A stretch of 64,000 bases of DNA from Streptomyces hayashii (GCF_024539815.1 NZ_JAHHIU010000090.1:1-64000); one strand, 5' to 3'; counted from the stretch's first letter, positions 43,201-51,575 are shown. A program made the numbers and translations. Notes: generated by a model not told the origin, from the letters alone.

Positions 43201-45712
43201 CCGCGACCGGCTTGGAGGCTCCGGGCACGGTCCAGTAGACGGGATAGCAGGAGTCGGCGTTGCCGTCCGCCTGGGAGATGGAGAGCGATCTGCCCGCACA
43301 CGGAGCCGAGTTGTACTCGACTGCGATCGACTCACCGGTCTCGGTCTGCACGGTCGAGATGCGCGGCCGGTACAGCGGTGGGGCGGAGGGGGAGTCGTCG
43401 TTGACCCGGTTGTCGATCTCGGTGCCGGTGAACGACACCTGGTTCAGCGTGATATCGCTGTTGCCGTTGCCGTAGGTGTCCTTTCCGGTGTGCCGGATGG
43501 ACTGCAGCCACATCACGGCCTGCAGCATCCCGGCGTCCTTCGGGTCCACCGTGGTGCCGGTGACCGGGTCGACGGTGCCGCCCGCGTCGGAGTAGATCTG
43601 GCCCAGCTTGTACGAGTCGACCGCGGTGAGCTGGTCGGTCGCCTTCACATGAACCTTGGTGGTGATGGAGTCCAGCCGCGTGGTGGTCCAGAAGCTGGGC
43701 CCTGACGTGATGCACACGTCGTCGGGGACGGTTGTGGCGCCGTCCGGGAGCTTCGTCTTGTCCGTCGAGTCGCAGTGGAGGTCCCACGGCACGTCGGGCC
43801 AGTGTGTGGCGGTGGAGTCCTTCAGGTCGGACGCGGAGCAGTCGGTGAACGTGGAGGTGGTCCGGCACCGCTGTGCCAGGCCGAAGTCCACCTCGGCCGC
43901 CGGAGTGCGCCCGGCCTGCTCATCGGCCAGCCTGTATCCGTACGAGAGCAGCGTCAGCGCGCCGCCGCGGGTGTACGAGGTGAGAGTGCCCGTGTCGTCC
44001 GGGTCGGTCGACTCGCCCGCTTGGCCGCCGCCGAGATCGTAGAAGTTGGACTCGGTGGTGTAGTCGTACCGCTGCACGAATCCGGCCGGTGACACCACGA
44101 AGTCGAGGTTCCAGCGCCAGCCCTCCGGCTTGTCGCACTGGGACGCCTTGCCCTTGGCGCTGTCGTAGCAGGGGTCCGTCGAGTGCGGGTGCAGGACGGG
44201 GACGCCCCATGCGGAGTGCGTGGAGGGGTCGGCCGGGTTCGCGGGCATGGTGGCAGCGGTGCCCGCGCCGTCCGGGGAGTGGTCGGCGCCGAAGTAGGCG
44301 GCTGTGCCGTCCGTGGTCAGGACCCGGTAGTAGACGCCGTCGTGCAGGCCGTTGTCGGCTCCGGACAATTCCTGTACGAGGGTGCCGTCGTCGCCCTGCA
44401 GCCGCCACTGCCTGATTTCCCCGGTCACGCCGGAGTCCACGCCGTCGGGCACCAGCACTCCGGAGTGCGCCCCGAAGGACAGCGTGGCGTTGTCCCCGCC
44501 CCAGCACTCGTCGCCGGAACCCTTGAGGATCTTGTCTCCGCCGGAGTCGAGGAGAGAGCCGCACTTGCGGTAGGCGCGCTCCACGGAACCGACCTGGTAG
44601 CTCCAGCCGTCCCCGATCCACGAGGTCTGGGAGTTGCGGGCGGTGGTCTCGCCGTCGACGGTCTGCGAGTCGTAGCTCAGGCCGACGGAGGGCGCGTTGC
44701 CACCGATCGCGGACGGCACCGAGATCGGGTAGGCATAGGTGAACGAGCCGGTGGCCGAGGCCTGCCAGGTGCCGGCGGCCGACAGCGTGGTGGCCCCGTA
44801 GTCGCCCTGGGAGCCCGAGGTGCCGGAAGTGACCGCCAGCGCCGTGGTGCCTGTCGTGGTGGTTGCCGTCAGGGGTGCGGTGCGGACCGACATCGTCTGC
44901 GGGCCGGCCGCGTCCTCTGCCTGTCCGGGCGCGGGGTCGGCGTCGGGTGAGGTGCCCAATGTGACGGTCGCCGTCAACTGGTCCGCGGTGGGGCGGTTGG
45001 TGAACTCGATCGGGGTGCGCTTCTGGCACTCCGCCCGCTGCGGTGTGGTCAGCGCACAGGCCGGCAGCTGGACGAGCTGGAGCCGTGAACCGTAGCCGCC
45101 GCCGTACGCCTTGGCGATCGCGGCGTAGTCGATGACCACCCGCACCCGGCCGCGTGCGGAGGTCGCGCCGGACGGTGTGATGCCCAGCAGCATGCCGTTG
45201 GCGCCGGCCCTGAGCGTCTGCTTGTGGGAGGCGGTCTGTACGCGGACGGCGCCGACAGGGTGGCCGTCGTCTGCCGATGTCACCCAGACCGGCAGTTCAC
45301 CGGCCTTGACCGGCTTCGCCGTACCGTGGGCGCCCAGGACGACGGTGGCGGTACCCGCCTTCGGCCACGCGGGCGTCTGTGCCCGATAAGTCCCCAGCGG
45401 TGCATAACCCTTGGGATGAGCCGGCTTCTTCTTCCGCAGGTCATGCCGTCCTACGGCCGGGGTGGCCGGGAGCTTGTTCGGGTTCCAGACCGCGCCGTCG
45501 AAGCGGAAGCCGCCGTGGTGGCCGAACCCGTCGTCCTTGTGGCCGCCGGGAAGGAACCCCGGAGTGCCGAAGCCCGTGGCGATCGCCGCCGGCAGGAGCA
45601 GTGCGAAGAGGGCGACGGGGATCGTCCAGAGTCCCAGCCGACTCAGAAATCTTCGGTGCCACACGCCCGCGAACCAGCGTCGTCTGCCACTCACGCGTAC
45701 CCCCCGGAACAC
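37223..45712 (-). CDS. giant RHS polymorphic toxin with bulb-lectin and ricin-type insertions, HINT domain and C-terminal toxin
   Basis: 2829 codons from GTG 45712; GTG 45694 (GGGGGG before it) is a likely alternative. An N-terminal TM/signal (~residues 27-48) suggests export. An SpvB/TcaC-like N-terminal half and many YD/RHS repeats follow. A bulb-type (GNA-like) lectin insertion lies at ~1441-1556 (LTMQADGNLVLSALATG, FGTDGNLVVYSTAAAQLW) and a ricin-B beta-trefoil at ~2006-2141 (GKRCVDDAGGST, CLDTSGNATASGTLVV, CLTDPG). The RHS core (GLNLLGARNYDPVIGRFLTPDP) is at ~2295-2320. A HINT domain runs from C2548 to H2690-N2691. The last 138 residues form the toxin. The reading frame is intact. Confidence 0.92.
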   Translation of the reverse strand: MFRGVRVSGRRRWFAGVWHRRFLSRLGLWTIPVALFALLLPAAIATGFGTPGFLPGGHKDDGFGHHGGFRFDGAVWNPNKLPATPAVGRHDLRKKKPAHPKGYAPLGTYRAQTPAWPKAGTATVVLGAHGTAKPVKAGELPVWVTSADDGHPVGAVRVQTASHKQTLRAGANGMLLGITPSGATSARGRVRVVIDYAAIAKAYGGGYGSRLQLVQLPACALTTPQRAECQKRTPIEFTNRPTADQLTATVTLGTSPDADPAPGQAEDAAGPQTMSVRTAPLTATTTTGTTALAVTSGTSGSQGDYGATTLSAAGTWQASATGSFTYAYPISVPSAIGGNAPSVGLSYDSQTVDGETTARNSQTSWIGDGWSYQVGSVERAYRKCGSLLDSGGDKILKGSGDECWGGDNATLSFGAHSGVLVPDGVDSGVTGEIRQWRLQGDDGTLVQELSGADNGLHDGVYYRVLTTDGTAAYFGADHSPDGAGTAATMPANPADPSTHSAWGVPVLHPHSTDPCYDSAKGKASQCDKPEGWRWNLDFVVSPAGFVQRYDYTTESNFYDLGGGQAGESTDPDDTGTLTSYTRGGALTLLSYGYRLADEQAGRTPAAEVDFGLAQRCRTTSTFTDCSASDLKDSTATHWPDVPWDLHCDSTDKTKLPDGATTVPDDVCITSGPSFWTTTRLDSITTKVHVKATDQLTAVDSYKLGQIYSDAGGTVDPVTGTTVDPKDAGMLQAVMWLQSIRHTGKDTYGNGNSDITLNQVSFTGTEIDNRVNDDSPSAPPLYRPRISTVQTETGESIAVEYNSAPCAGRSLSISQADGNADSCYPVYWTVPGASKPVADWFNKVTVDSVAVSDLTIAGQYKPDAQNNPAGSETQVSRYSYSGPAWHRDDSALTDDQYRTWDQFRGFRTVTVQTGQSPEPVTQRTTTYLQGMDGDYKADGSRRSVTVDAKVGGSTVLSVTDSDQLSGSMLEDDTYTQAGGSVDAVSVNGPFTFTSTASSHRSPWTDWTQEDNPGETEPALSTLPDLTAHRIKSGSSLKYELTSNGTWRHTRTDTAYDSQGRLSSVNQHGDGVDPKQEKCTTTTYATPPSGNSMALAYPAQVTAVSGPCGTTPSATTLLADKKLYYDGDGSLTNLGTFGQLEQTGSTATGRVTAVRKATGYTGTTENWQTDSAMKYDGAGRITDTLDVTGQNTHTAFTPPWTSTGENTNPTGITTTNSKNWTVTSSLDPLRGLSTENVDANGRTTDMTYDALGRRTAVWLPGRDKAAGQSPDRTFDYSINPGAVPAPGDTITQPGAPTSVTSKTLREDGTYATSITIYDGMLQPRQSQSTAMGDSNSGRVISDTFYDSHGWQVAAYAPYSEPNDFPSTTLYAANENQIPSESTSTYDGQGRPLKGTLWHQAVEQWHTSISYPGADEVDTTAPAGGRSTASFTNAIGQTTSTMVKNTGSTVTLPGGSVIPSGTSLTSDSVRLTMQADGNLVLSALATGATMWSSGTGGHPGAWARFGTDGNLVVYSTAAAQLWTTGLTATAGATFQVRNDSTVTVVASGGSVLWKQGTANAVPAADATTRYTYTPAGQIDSIKDSAGNTWSYTYNLLGQKTSQTDPNVGRSTFDKYDVTGNLLQTTDARGQALSFTYDWDNRPTAEYAAAWSATPDPSKLLVSQAYDTLEKGYATSATRYVGGASGSSYTQAVTGYNTAYQPLGTTLTIPAAEGFAAAGQSSAPTSGTVTYTSTARYTPNVGLLSTAHYQADGNLPAEDIDYGYTQQGNLDGIGGFINSANTPAYLDTAVHDAFGRVLQANYGPTGKELATFAQYDATTGRVTQTSSMVQTSATALDVVNLRYNQAGELTATDDLQNNTAHDTQCFTYDSFQRLTAAWTDTAGITTPTAATVGAVGGCNTARVQTTTTAPITATTVGGPAPYWQTYTYDQLGDRTGTVNHDATGNALSDITQNIAYPGVNGTAAATLPDQAGTATLTNPAGTATITSTYADPAYGNVNAGDTMSRKVTTTGPLSTAFTISGGGKRCVDDAGGSTTAGTKVQINTCNGATSEKLTIGTDGTVKVLGMCLDTSGNATASGTLVVIDTCKTDATQKWKVTTTGTLVNNANSAVCLTDPGASATNGTQLTIATCGGSGQTWTSAATGAIPAGQSQTFTYDAEGHTATVATTSGTHTNTSKYLYDAKGGLLEQTAAVDGVDKTRVLYLFGGTEQITLNVAAKTWTGLRNITGPDGTTVTRSSTGTVTYQVANGQGTALTAVNAATLAVTRRSFDPWGNPRGTKPGSWVAPDENHGFLGQPADPVTGLNLLGARNYDPVIGRFLTPDPIFQAGDPNQMGGYTYAADNPASSSDPTGFDDWYNYPSMNKCVIDCGPTPSPSPAPAPTSTSSGGGGSSTPQPSPGLTPPATPPDPKAAPDLLYSSIVDIGLAIRSLSVCEFWLTGSGADHDQACEIAGGVVSGGGMEGSGIGALERGAVGEGESALVNTARGGADADAAAAAGAGAKAVDEAASDVADLAALKRANAQEHAVETNAKAARPSKPEEGNAGTKPAESAARCSFSPDTPVLMSGGKTKAIGKIKAGDKVESADQKTGKHVGSRPVQHVWINHDHDLLDVTVRTEDGRRATIHTTANHPFWDDTAHAWVPAGKLHSGDSLNTSANHHAHVVTTHPTPGTADRWNLTVQELHTYYVVAGGTSILVHNTEGGDGEKCAIPLYRSPGVGNQASEAHGLNPANHSGNHATIYLSNMPEGAAQYAGNGHDPGFHVFYMDSAFLDSNAGGAAEKTFGDLEFPLENKNGLQGVTEFRIPAGRADEFNSFIDQSRTKWVPSYQGWWDEGDLG

Positions 45713-45933
45713 GGCCTCGTGAGGCCGTCACATCGTCAGACCACACGTGTGAGTGATCGACCGGAGGCTAGATTCGGCCATGATCACGGCTCAAGACCCT
45801 TTGCCTTTTCGTTGGCAAGACCGTGCTTCAACTTGGCAGAGCGTGTGTATTTTCTGTGCCGAAATTGATCACTGCCGAGTGGCAATCGGGCTTCCCCCAC
45901 CCCGCTGCCCGCGACCCTAAGGAAGCCCGCCAC

Positions 45934-48900
45934 GTGTTCAGACCGCTGATACGCGCCGGTCGCAGACGTACTGCATCGGCACACCGTCTGGCCCTCTTCG
46001 CCACCGCCCTTGGCTTGTTGACGGCTTTGCCCGTCCTGCCCGCCGCAGCCGACGACTTCGCGCCCACTCCTGCCGATCCCCTGCTGGCCGCGCAGGCACA
46101 GGCCGTGTCCACCGGACGGACCGTCCCCGTCGACGCGCTCACCACGGAGGTCTCCACCACCGAGGCGCTTCCGGACGGCACCTTCTCCAACACCACGAGC
46201 GCGCTGCCGACCCGCGTCCTCAAGAATGGCGCCTGGACCCGGGCGGACGGCACCCTGATCCCCGACGGCCACGGTGGGTACACGCCCAGGGCCACCCCGA
46301 ACGGGGTCACGCTCTCCGGCGGCGGGGACGGCCCTCTGGTCACGCTCGACCACGCCGACGGGCCCAGCATGGCCCTCACGCTGCCGTTCACTCTGCCGAA
46401 GCCGAGCGTCAGCGGCGACACCGCGCTGTACGCCTCGGTGCTGCCAGGCGTCGATCTGTCGGTGTCCGTCACGGACCAGGGCGGCTTCAGCGACGTCCTG
46501 ATCGTCCACGACGCCCGGGCCGCGGCCAATCCCCAACTGAAGAAACTCACCTTGGCCGCGGCCACCCAGGGCCTCACCCTGGCCACCACCTCCTCCGACA
46601 GCATGCGCGCCACCGCCACGGACGGCGATCTGGCCTACACGAGCCCTCAGCCCCTCATGTGGGACTCCGGCTCCGCGCCCGTCACCTCCCACGACGCCGG
46701 TCCGGCCGCCGGGCTGACGTCCTCCGTGGACGGCCCCGGGCCCGGCGCCGACACCGAGCCCGTGGGCATGACCGCCACGAACAGGGCCCTGACGCTGACG
46801 CCGGACGCCGGCATGCTCACCGACCCGGACACCACCTATCCGGTGTACATCGATCCCTACACCAACCCGGTGTCCTCCACCGCCGGTCACTACACCGAGG
46901 TCTACTCCAGCTCGACCTGCAGCAACTCACCGCAGTACGACAAGGCGCAGACCAACGGCCAGGGCGTGGGCTACCAGCGGTGGGGCGGCGTCTGCGGCGT
47001 CGGCCTGGAGCGGTCGTACTGGGCGCTCAACACCAGTGGACTGCACCCGGCGTTCGTCGTCTACGACGCCTACGTGAAGATCTCCACCACCTATGCGGGC
47101 AGCTGGGACTGCAGCCAGAACCAGCCGATCACACTCCACACCACGAACGCGATCAGCTCCAGCACCGACTGGCTGTCACGGCCCGGCGTCCACGACACCG
47201 CCTTCCCACCGGTGACCGACACGGTGCCCAGCGGCGCCAACTCCAACAGCTCCTGCAGCAACAGCACCGCCACCTTCCACGTCACCGACCAGGCCCAGAG
47301 GATCGCCGACCAGGACGGAGACGGCTATGACGCGGACGGCACCTTCGGGGCCGACACCAACACCTGGACCATCGGTCTGTACGGGAACGAGTCGCAGACC
47401 TCCAGCAACGACGACTACCTGCGTATGTCGACCACGCTGACCCTCACCACCAAGTTCGACATCCCGCCCGGCGTGCCGACCAACCTCCACACCTCCCCGG
47501 CCGCCACTGGCGCCTCTGCCGCCTGTACCACCAGCGGCGTGGGCTGGATCGGCGCCACGACCTACTCGGACGCCGGCAGCAACATCACCCTGCACTCCAC
47601 CGTCACCACCCAGATGTCCGGCGAGAACGTCAAGGCGCACTATCACGTCTGGGACCGCACGGTCGATCCGGACGGAGACGGCAGCGGCGCCAACGTGTCG
47701 ACCCCGACCAGCGCCTTCCTTGCCTCCGGCACCGACGCGGCGGTGAAGATCGGCGCCACGTTGAAGGACGGCCACCAGTACGGCTGGGACGTCTACGCCG
47801 AGGACGACTCGGTCTCCGACCTGAAGTCCACGACATCCGAACACTGCTGGTTCTCCGCCGATTTCACCGCACCGGTAACCCCGGAGGTGACCGACAACGC
47901 GTCGTTCCCCCCAGTCGGTTCCGGTCCCGCCGACCCGGTGGTCTACGCCGGCCCCGGCAAGACCACGAACTTCACCGTGGCCGGCGCCGACAGCCCGGCC
48001 GCCGACACCAGCTGTGTCCCCGGCCCCTGCAAGTCCAGCGGCATGGACTCCTTCCTGTGGCAACTCGACTCACCTCCCACCGCCGCCGACGGCCAGAGCA
48101 CCGCGATCACCGGCACCGACAGCCAGGGCAGGTCCACCGCCACCATCCCCGTCCCGATCCGCGACTGGGGCGTACACACCCTGTACGTGGCCGGCGTCGA
48201 CAAGGCCGGCAACATCTCCACCACCCCCTCCGGCTACACCTTCACCGTCCCCTGGAACCCGGCCACCACGATCAAGCCCGGTGACATCTCCGGCGACGGT
48301 GTGCCCGACCTGCTCGCCACCACCAAGACGGGCGACCTCAACCTCGTCCCGGGCAACCTCGACCCCGCTCGGAACACCGACCCGGTCCAGAGCGGCCCCG
48401 TCACCGGCACCCCGCCGGCCGTCACCGGCCCGGTCACCGTGGCCACCGCCGCCGACTCACCCGACGGCACCGGCTGGAACAACTACCTCATCGCCCACCG
48501 CGGCAACCTGCACGGCACGAACGTCGACGACCTCTTCGCGTACAACAGGACGAGCAAGCAGCTCTACGTCGTCAAGAACGACCAGGACCCGGTCGACGAC
48601 GCGTCGTTCCCGAGAAGCCCGTACTCCACGTTCGGCGGCTTCATCGGCAGACGGTTCGACGTCATCGCCAAAGACGCCTGCGCACCGGCCGACATCGTGG
48701 CGGACGACACGCGCTGCCGGACCACGGACTACAACGCCCAGACCTGGAACATCAGCCAGCTCATCACTCCGGGCAACGTCTTCGGCAACACCAACGACTA
48801 CCCCGCTGTGATCACCGTCGAGAACAAGGAGCTGTGGATCTACCAGTCCGACGGCGGCTACCACCTGAAGAACCCGATCCTGCTCGGCGACGGCGACTGG

Positions 48901-49941
48901 ACGGGCCAGACCCTGATCGCCGCGGGCACCTTCAAGGGCAGCCCCGTCCTGTGGTCCCGCGACAACGCAACCGGTGAGCTCTACAGCTACCCGGTCACCG
49001 TCGACACCACCACCCTCGTCCCCTCGTTGCTCCACCCCACGACCCACACCAACCTGCCGCTCACCCTGCCGCCCGCTTCCTACCCCGTCGTCGCCTCACC
49101 CGGTGACATCAACAGCCCCATCACCACCGGCGCAACCAACGCCGGAGGTCCGGACGGACTCCCCGACCTGTACACCGTCGACACCTCCGGCCAGCTCACC
49201 GAGTACAACTACCGGCAGAGCCCCGTCCTGGTCTCCCCGCCCGCCTACGACTTCGCCGCCCCGGTCTCCCTGGGCTCGGTCACGGACACCGCCACCCACT
49301 GGTGGAAGCTCGCCGAAGGCACCGGCGCCACCACCGCCGACAGCACCGGCACCCTGAACGCCACCCTGTCCGGTGCCTACACCTGGGCCACCGACACCAC
49401 TCGGGGCAAGTTCGCAAACCTGACCGGCACCACCGGATACGGCGCCACCACGGCGCCCGCCGTGGACACCTCAAAGAGCTTCACGGTGTCGGCCTGGGTC
49501 AAGCTCAACTCCCTCTCCGCCAACAGCACGTTCCTCTCCCAGAACGGCACCACCAACAACGGCTTCCAGCTTTACTACTCCTCCGGCGCCCAGGTCTGGG
49601 CCTTCGGCCGGCACAGCACCGACGCCTCCGGCGCCGTATGGCGAGCCGCCTACGGCAGCAAGGCCACGACCGGTCAGTGGACCCACCTGGTCGGCGTCTA
49701 CGACGCCACCGCCAAGGAGCTCCGCCTGTACGTCAACGGCAAGCTCACCGCCACCAGGGACTGGACCTACACCCCCTGGAACGCCACCGGCCCCCTCCAG
49801 ATCGGCCGCAAGCTCTCCTCCAGCGCCTACGGCGAGTACGCCAACGCGGCCATCAGCAGCATCCGCATCTACCCCACCGCCCTGCCCCCCGCCGACGCGT
49901 CGGCCACGGGCGACAGCCCCAAGGTCGCCCAGCTCGACTGA
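45934..49941 (+). CDS. secreted LamG/concanavalin-like surface protein with FG-GAP-like region
   Basis: 1335 aa from the GTG at 45934 (AAGGAAG 8 nt upstream); the frame is open from an ATG at 45823 that lacks a ribosome-binding site. A basic/TM signal (RTASAHRLALFATALGLLTALPVLPAAAD) precedes an exported protein. About residues 40-780 are a DNRLRE-like N-terminal beta region with fibronectin-like DKAGN units; ~780-1075 contain FG-GAP-like GDISGDGVPDLLATT repeats; the last ~220 residues form a LamG jellyroll (HWWKLAEGTGATTADSTG, WVKLNSLSANSTFLSQNG, GVYDATAKELRLYVNGK, QIGRKLSSSAYGEY). Such proteins neighbour RHS toxins in Streptomyces and may anchor or display them. Confidence 0.85.
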   Translation: MFRPLIRAGRRRTASAHRLALFATALGLLTALPVLPAAADDFAPTPADPLLAAQAQAVSTGRTVPVDALTTEVSTTEALPDGTFSNTTSALPTRVLKNGAWTRADGTLIPDGHGGYTPRATPNGVTLSGGGDGPLVTLDHADGPSMALTLPFTLPKPSVSGDTALYASVLPGVDLSVSVTDQGGFSDVLIVHDARAAANPQLKKLTLAAATQGLTLATTSSDSMRATATDGDLAYTSPQPLMWDSGSAPVTSHDAGPAAGLTSSVDGPGPGADTEPVGMTATNRALTLTPDAGMLTDPDTTYPVYIDPYTNPVSSTAGHYTEVYSSSTCSNSPQYDKAQTNGQGVGYQRWGGVCGVGLERSYWALNTSGLHPAFVVYDAYVKISTTYAGSWDCSQNQPITLHTTNAISSSTDWLSRPGVHDTAFPPVTDTVPSGANSNSSCSNSTATFHVTDQAQRIADQDGDGYDADGTFGADTNTWTIGLYGNESQTSSNDDYLRMSTTLTLTTKFDIPPGVPTNLHTSPAATGASAACTTSGVGWIGATTYSDAGSNITLHSTVTTQMSGENVKAHYHVWDRTVDPDGDGSGANVSTPTSAFLASGTDAAVKIGATLKDGHQYGWDVYAEDDSVSDLKSTTSEHCWFSADFTAPVTPEVTDNASFPPVGSGPADPVVYAGPGKTTNFTVAGADSPAADTSCVPGPCKSSGMDSFLWQLDSPPTAADGQSTAITGTDSQGRSTATIPVPIRDWGVHTLYVAGVDKAGNISTTPSGYTFTVPWNPATTIKPGDISGDGVPDLLATTKTGDLNLVPGNLDPARNTDPVQSGPVTGTPPAVTGPVTVATAADSPDGTGWNNYLIAHRGNLHGTNVDDLFAYNRTSKQLYVVKNDQDPVDDASFPRSPYSTFGGFIGRRFDVIAKDACAPADIVADDTRCRTTDYNAQTWNISQLITPGNVFGNTNDYPAVITVENKELWIYQSDGGYHLKNPILLGDGDWTGQTLIAAGTFKGSPVLWSRDNATGELYSYPVTVDTTTLVPSLLHPTTHTNLPLTLPPASYPVVASPGDINSPITTGATNAGGPDGLPDLYTVDTSGQLTEYNYRQSPVLVSPPAYDFAAPVSLGSVTDTATHWWKLAEGTGATTADSTGTLNATLSGAYTWATDTTRGKFANLTGTTGYGATTAPAVDTSKSFTVSAWVKLNSLSANSTFLSQNGTTNNGFQLYYSSGAQVWAFGRHSTDASGAVWRAAYGSKATTGQWTHLVGVYDATAKELRLYVNGKLTATRDWTYTPWNATGPLQIGRKLSSSAYGEYANAAISSIRIYPTALPPADASATGDSPKVAQLD

Positions 49942-49965
49942 GCCCCACGCCCGGCGCTCCGTCCA

Positions 49966-49996
49966 GGGCCCGTCCCGGCCTGACCGGGGCGGGCCC
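49966..49996 (+). terminator. hairpin terminator after the LamG gene
   Basis: A 13-bp stem with one G-T pair (49966-49978 with 49984-49996) and a 5-nt loop lies 25 bases after the stop. Confidence 0.7.
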
Positions 49997-50292
49997 GCGT
50001 CGTGCCACGGCCTCCACCGAGGCGATGCCGGCGGATGAGCGGCGCCCGCCGCGCCTGTTGCAGTCGTCCCGGTAAAGGCGGCCCCGCAGGCAACCTGTCG
50101 CGATCCCTGCGTCCTCACAGCATCATCGATTTCGCCCTCGGATGCTGGTTCAGGTCGCTGCTACGGCTCCCGTCCAACCCGTTTACGCAGGTCAGTGCAG
50201 AGCGACGACGTCCGGTCGGGGCATCGTTGTACTCGCGAGCGGCGGATTCAGTCCGTCGAGCGGTAGTTGACGCTCCAGCACCCGAAAAAAGA
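49997..50292. other. flank of the tRNA-associated repeat; no supported gene
   Basis: No gene is visible. The part at 50227-50292 is a diverged copy of 53431-53490 (shared GAGCxGCGGATTCAxTCCGT), and 50180-50195 resembles the CGTTTxxGCAGGTCAG element of the 75-bp repeats. This indicates that both ends of the small island descend from related integration-site arms. Confidence 0.5.
50180..50195. repeat. extra copy of the CGTTTxxGCAGGTCAG motif
   Basis: CGTTTACGCAGGTCAG; further copies are at 50294-50309, 50412-50427 and 53492-53507. The last three lie in or just after the att-like repeats. Such short repeats at integrase sites can be arm-type or core-flanking sites, or terminator-like halves. 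Confidence 0.6.
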
Positions 50293-50367
50293 ACGTTTCC
50301 GCAGGTCAGGAGCCTGCGCAAGTGGGGCGGGTGGGACTCGAACCCACGGCCGACGGATTATGAGTCC
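50293..50367. repeat. 75-bp direct repeat, left copy (att-like), with partial tRNA
   Basis: Identical over 75 bp to 53491-53565. Positions 50323-50367 are the 3' half of a minus-strand tRNA(CAU); the 5' half is missing and the sequence departs right after the anticodon stem. This is the classical product of integration into a tRNA 3' end. Confidence 0.9.
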
Positions 50368-50663
50368 TTTGAGGATCTTGGCGGCCCTTGCTCGTCCACG
50401 CTCATTCATGACGTTTTTGCAGGTCAGAAGGGGCGGACCGTGTCGACACCCCTTCGCCTTTGTCGGTCTGTTCCTATCCTTGTGTCCCGACTGCGTCCCG
50501 ACACCGCCCAGATTGGGCGACGCCACCGGCCTGACGGGCACGTAGCGCCAGCTCGGCCAGATGACTCGAACTCAACGCACTTGACGAAGGCCGGTGACGA
50601 CCGTTCAGCCCACAAGCACGTTCGCTGGAGCAAGTGTCAAGACCTGTGGATGCGTTCAGGTGT

Positions 50664-50698
50664 GTTGCCCTCGCCGGCTGGGCGCTGGCGAGGGCAAC
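50664..50698 (-). terminator. hairpin terminator of the EamA gene
   Basis: A perfect 12-bp stem (50664-50675 with 50687-50698) and an 11-nt loop lie 5 bases from the end of the EamA gene on its strand. Confidence 0.75.
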
Positions 50699-50702
50699 GT
50701 CG

Positions 50703-51575
50703 TCATGCTTGGTCGCGGGCCAGCACGGCGATAGCCGTCAGTAGCAGGATGGATCCGAGTATGAGGGCCGAGCTGATCTGCTCGCCGAGCAGAATGGCAA
50801 GGAGCGCGGCCGTGGCCGGTTCGAGGAGCACGAGGACTGCGGCGGTGGTGCTGGGGACCGTGGTCAGCCCGGCGAAGTACCAGCGGTAGGCCAGCAGGGT
50901 CGGCACGACGCCTAGGAAGATCAGCCAGCTGGTGGACTCGGTGCTGTGCCCGCTCCGGGGCCAGACTCCTTGGGTCAGCGCGAATGGCAGGAGGCATAGT
51001 GCTCCCGCTCCCCAGGTGGTCGCGCCCGCGCTCGTGGTGCCTGCCTTGCGGGCCCACAGGGTGACGGCGCTGTAGCCGACGGCCGAGAGCAGGGCCAGCA
51101 TGATGCCCACAAAGGGACGGGGCCCGGAACCTGGGTGCGCGACCAGAAGCAGCAGGCCCGTGAGAGCGATCCCGATCGCGACGGCACCGCGCTTGCTGAG
51201 GCGTTCGTCGAGCAGGACGTGTGCTCCGGCACTGACCAGGATCGGGCTCGCGCCGAGTGTGATCAGCGTGCCCAGTGCAAGTCCTGCGTCCTGCACGGCA
51301 CCGAAGTAGGCAGTCTGGTAGGCCGCTAGGGCGATTCCGGTGAGGACGGAGGTGCGCCAGTCGGGGGCGGGCCTGGCCGGAGCGGAATGCCGGAGGTGCC
51401 GTGCGGCCAGGAGAGTAGCCGCGATGGTGAAGCGCCAGAACGACACGGCTATGGGGCCGAGGCCGCTGGTGCGGAAGAGCTCCTCCGCTGCCGCGCCACC
51501 GGCTCCCCAGGCGATCGCTGCGGCTGAAACGAAGAGCGAGCCGCGCCGAAGTGGCGTCATGGCATGGGTGGTCAT
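50703..51575 (-). CDS. EamA/DMT-family transporter
   Basis: 290 aa from the ATG at 51575, 9 nt after a GGAG; the frame is open upstream to 51647. Ten predicted TM helices form two EamA repeats (AAAIAWGAGGAAAEELFRTS ... ILVSAGAHVLLDERLS; then VGYSAVTLWARKAG ... LLEPATAALLAILLGEQIS). Members export metabolites, amino acids or drugs. It is the only intact transporter inside the small tRNA-flanked island, so it may be its cargo trait. Confidence 0.85.
   Translation of the reverse strand: MTTHAMTPLRRGSLFVSAAAIAWGAGGAAAEELFRTSGLGPIAVSFWRFTIAATLLAARHLRHSAPARPAPDWRTSVLTGIALAAYQTAYFGAVQDAGLALGTLITLGASPILVSAGAHVLLDERLSKRGAVAIGIALTGLLLLVAHPGSGPRPFVGIMLALLSAVGYSAVTLWARKAGTTSAGATTWGAGALCLLPFALTQGVWPRSGHSTESTSWLIFLGVVPTLLAYRWYFAGLTTVPSTTAAVLVLLEPATAALLAILLGEQISSALILGSILLLTAIAVLARDQA

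Noticed and set aside
38159..43705. Very long open frame (1848 codons) antisense to the RHS gene
   Set aside because: It is the complementary frame of the GC-rich RHS gene; product is Gly/Arg/Val/Asp-rich without motifs. High GC keeps such shadow frames open.
50323..50367. Second tRNA(CAU) gene
   Set aside because: Only the 3' half is present; acceptor 5' strand, D-arm and half of the anticodon stem are missing, so it is a repeat fragment, not a gene.
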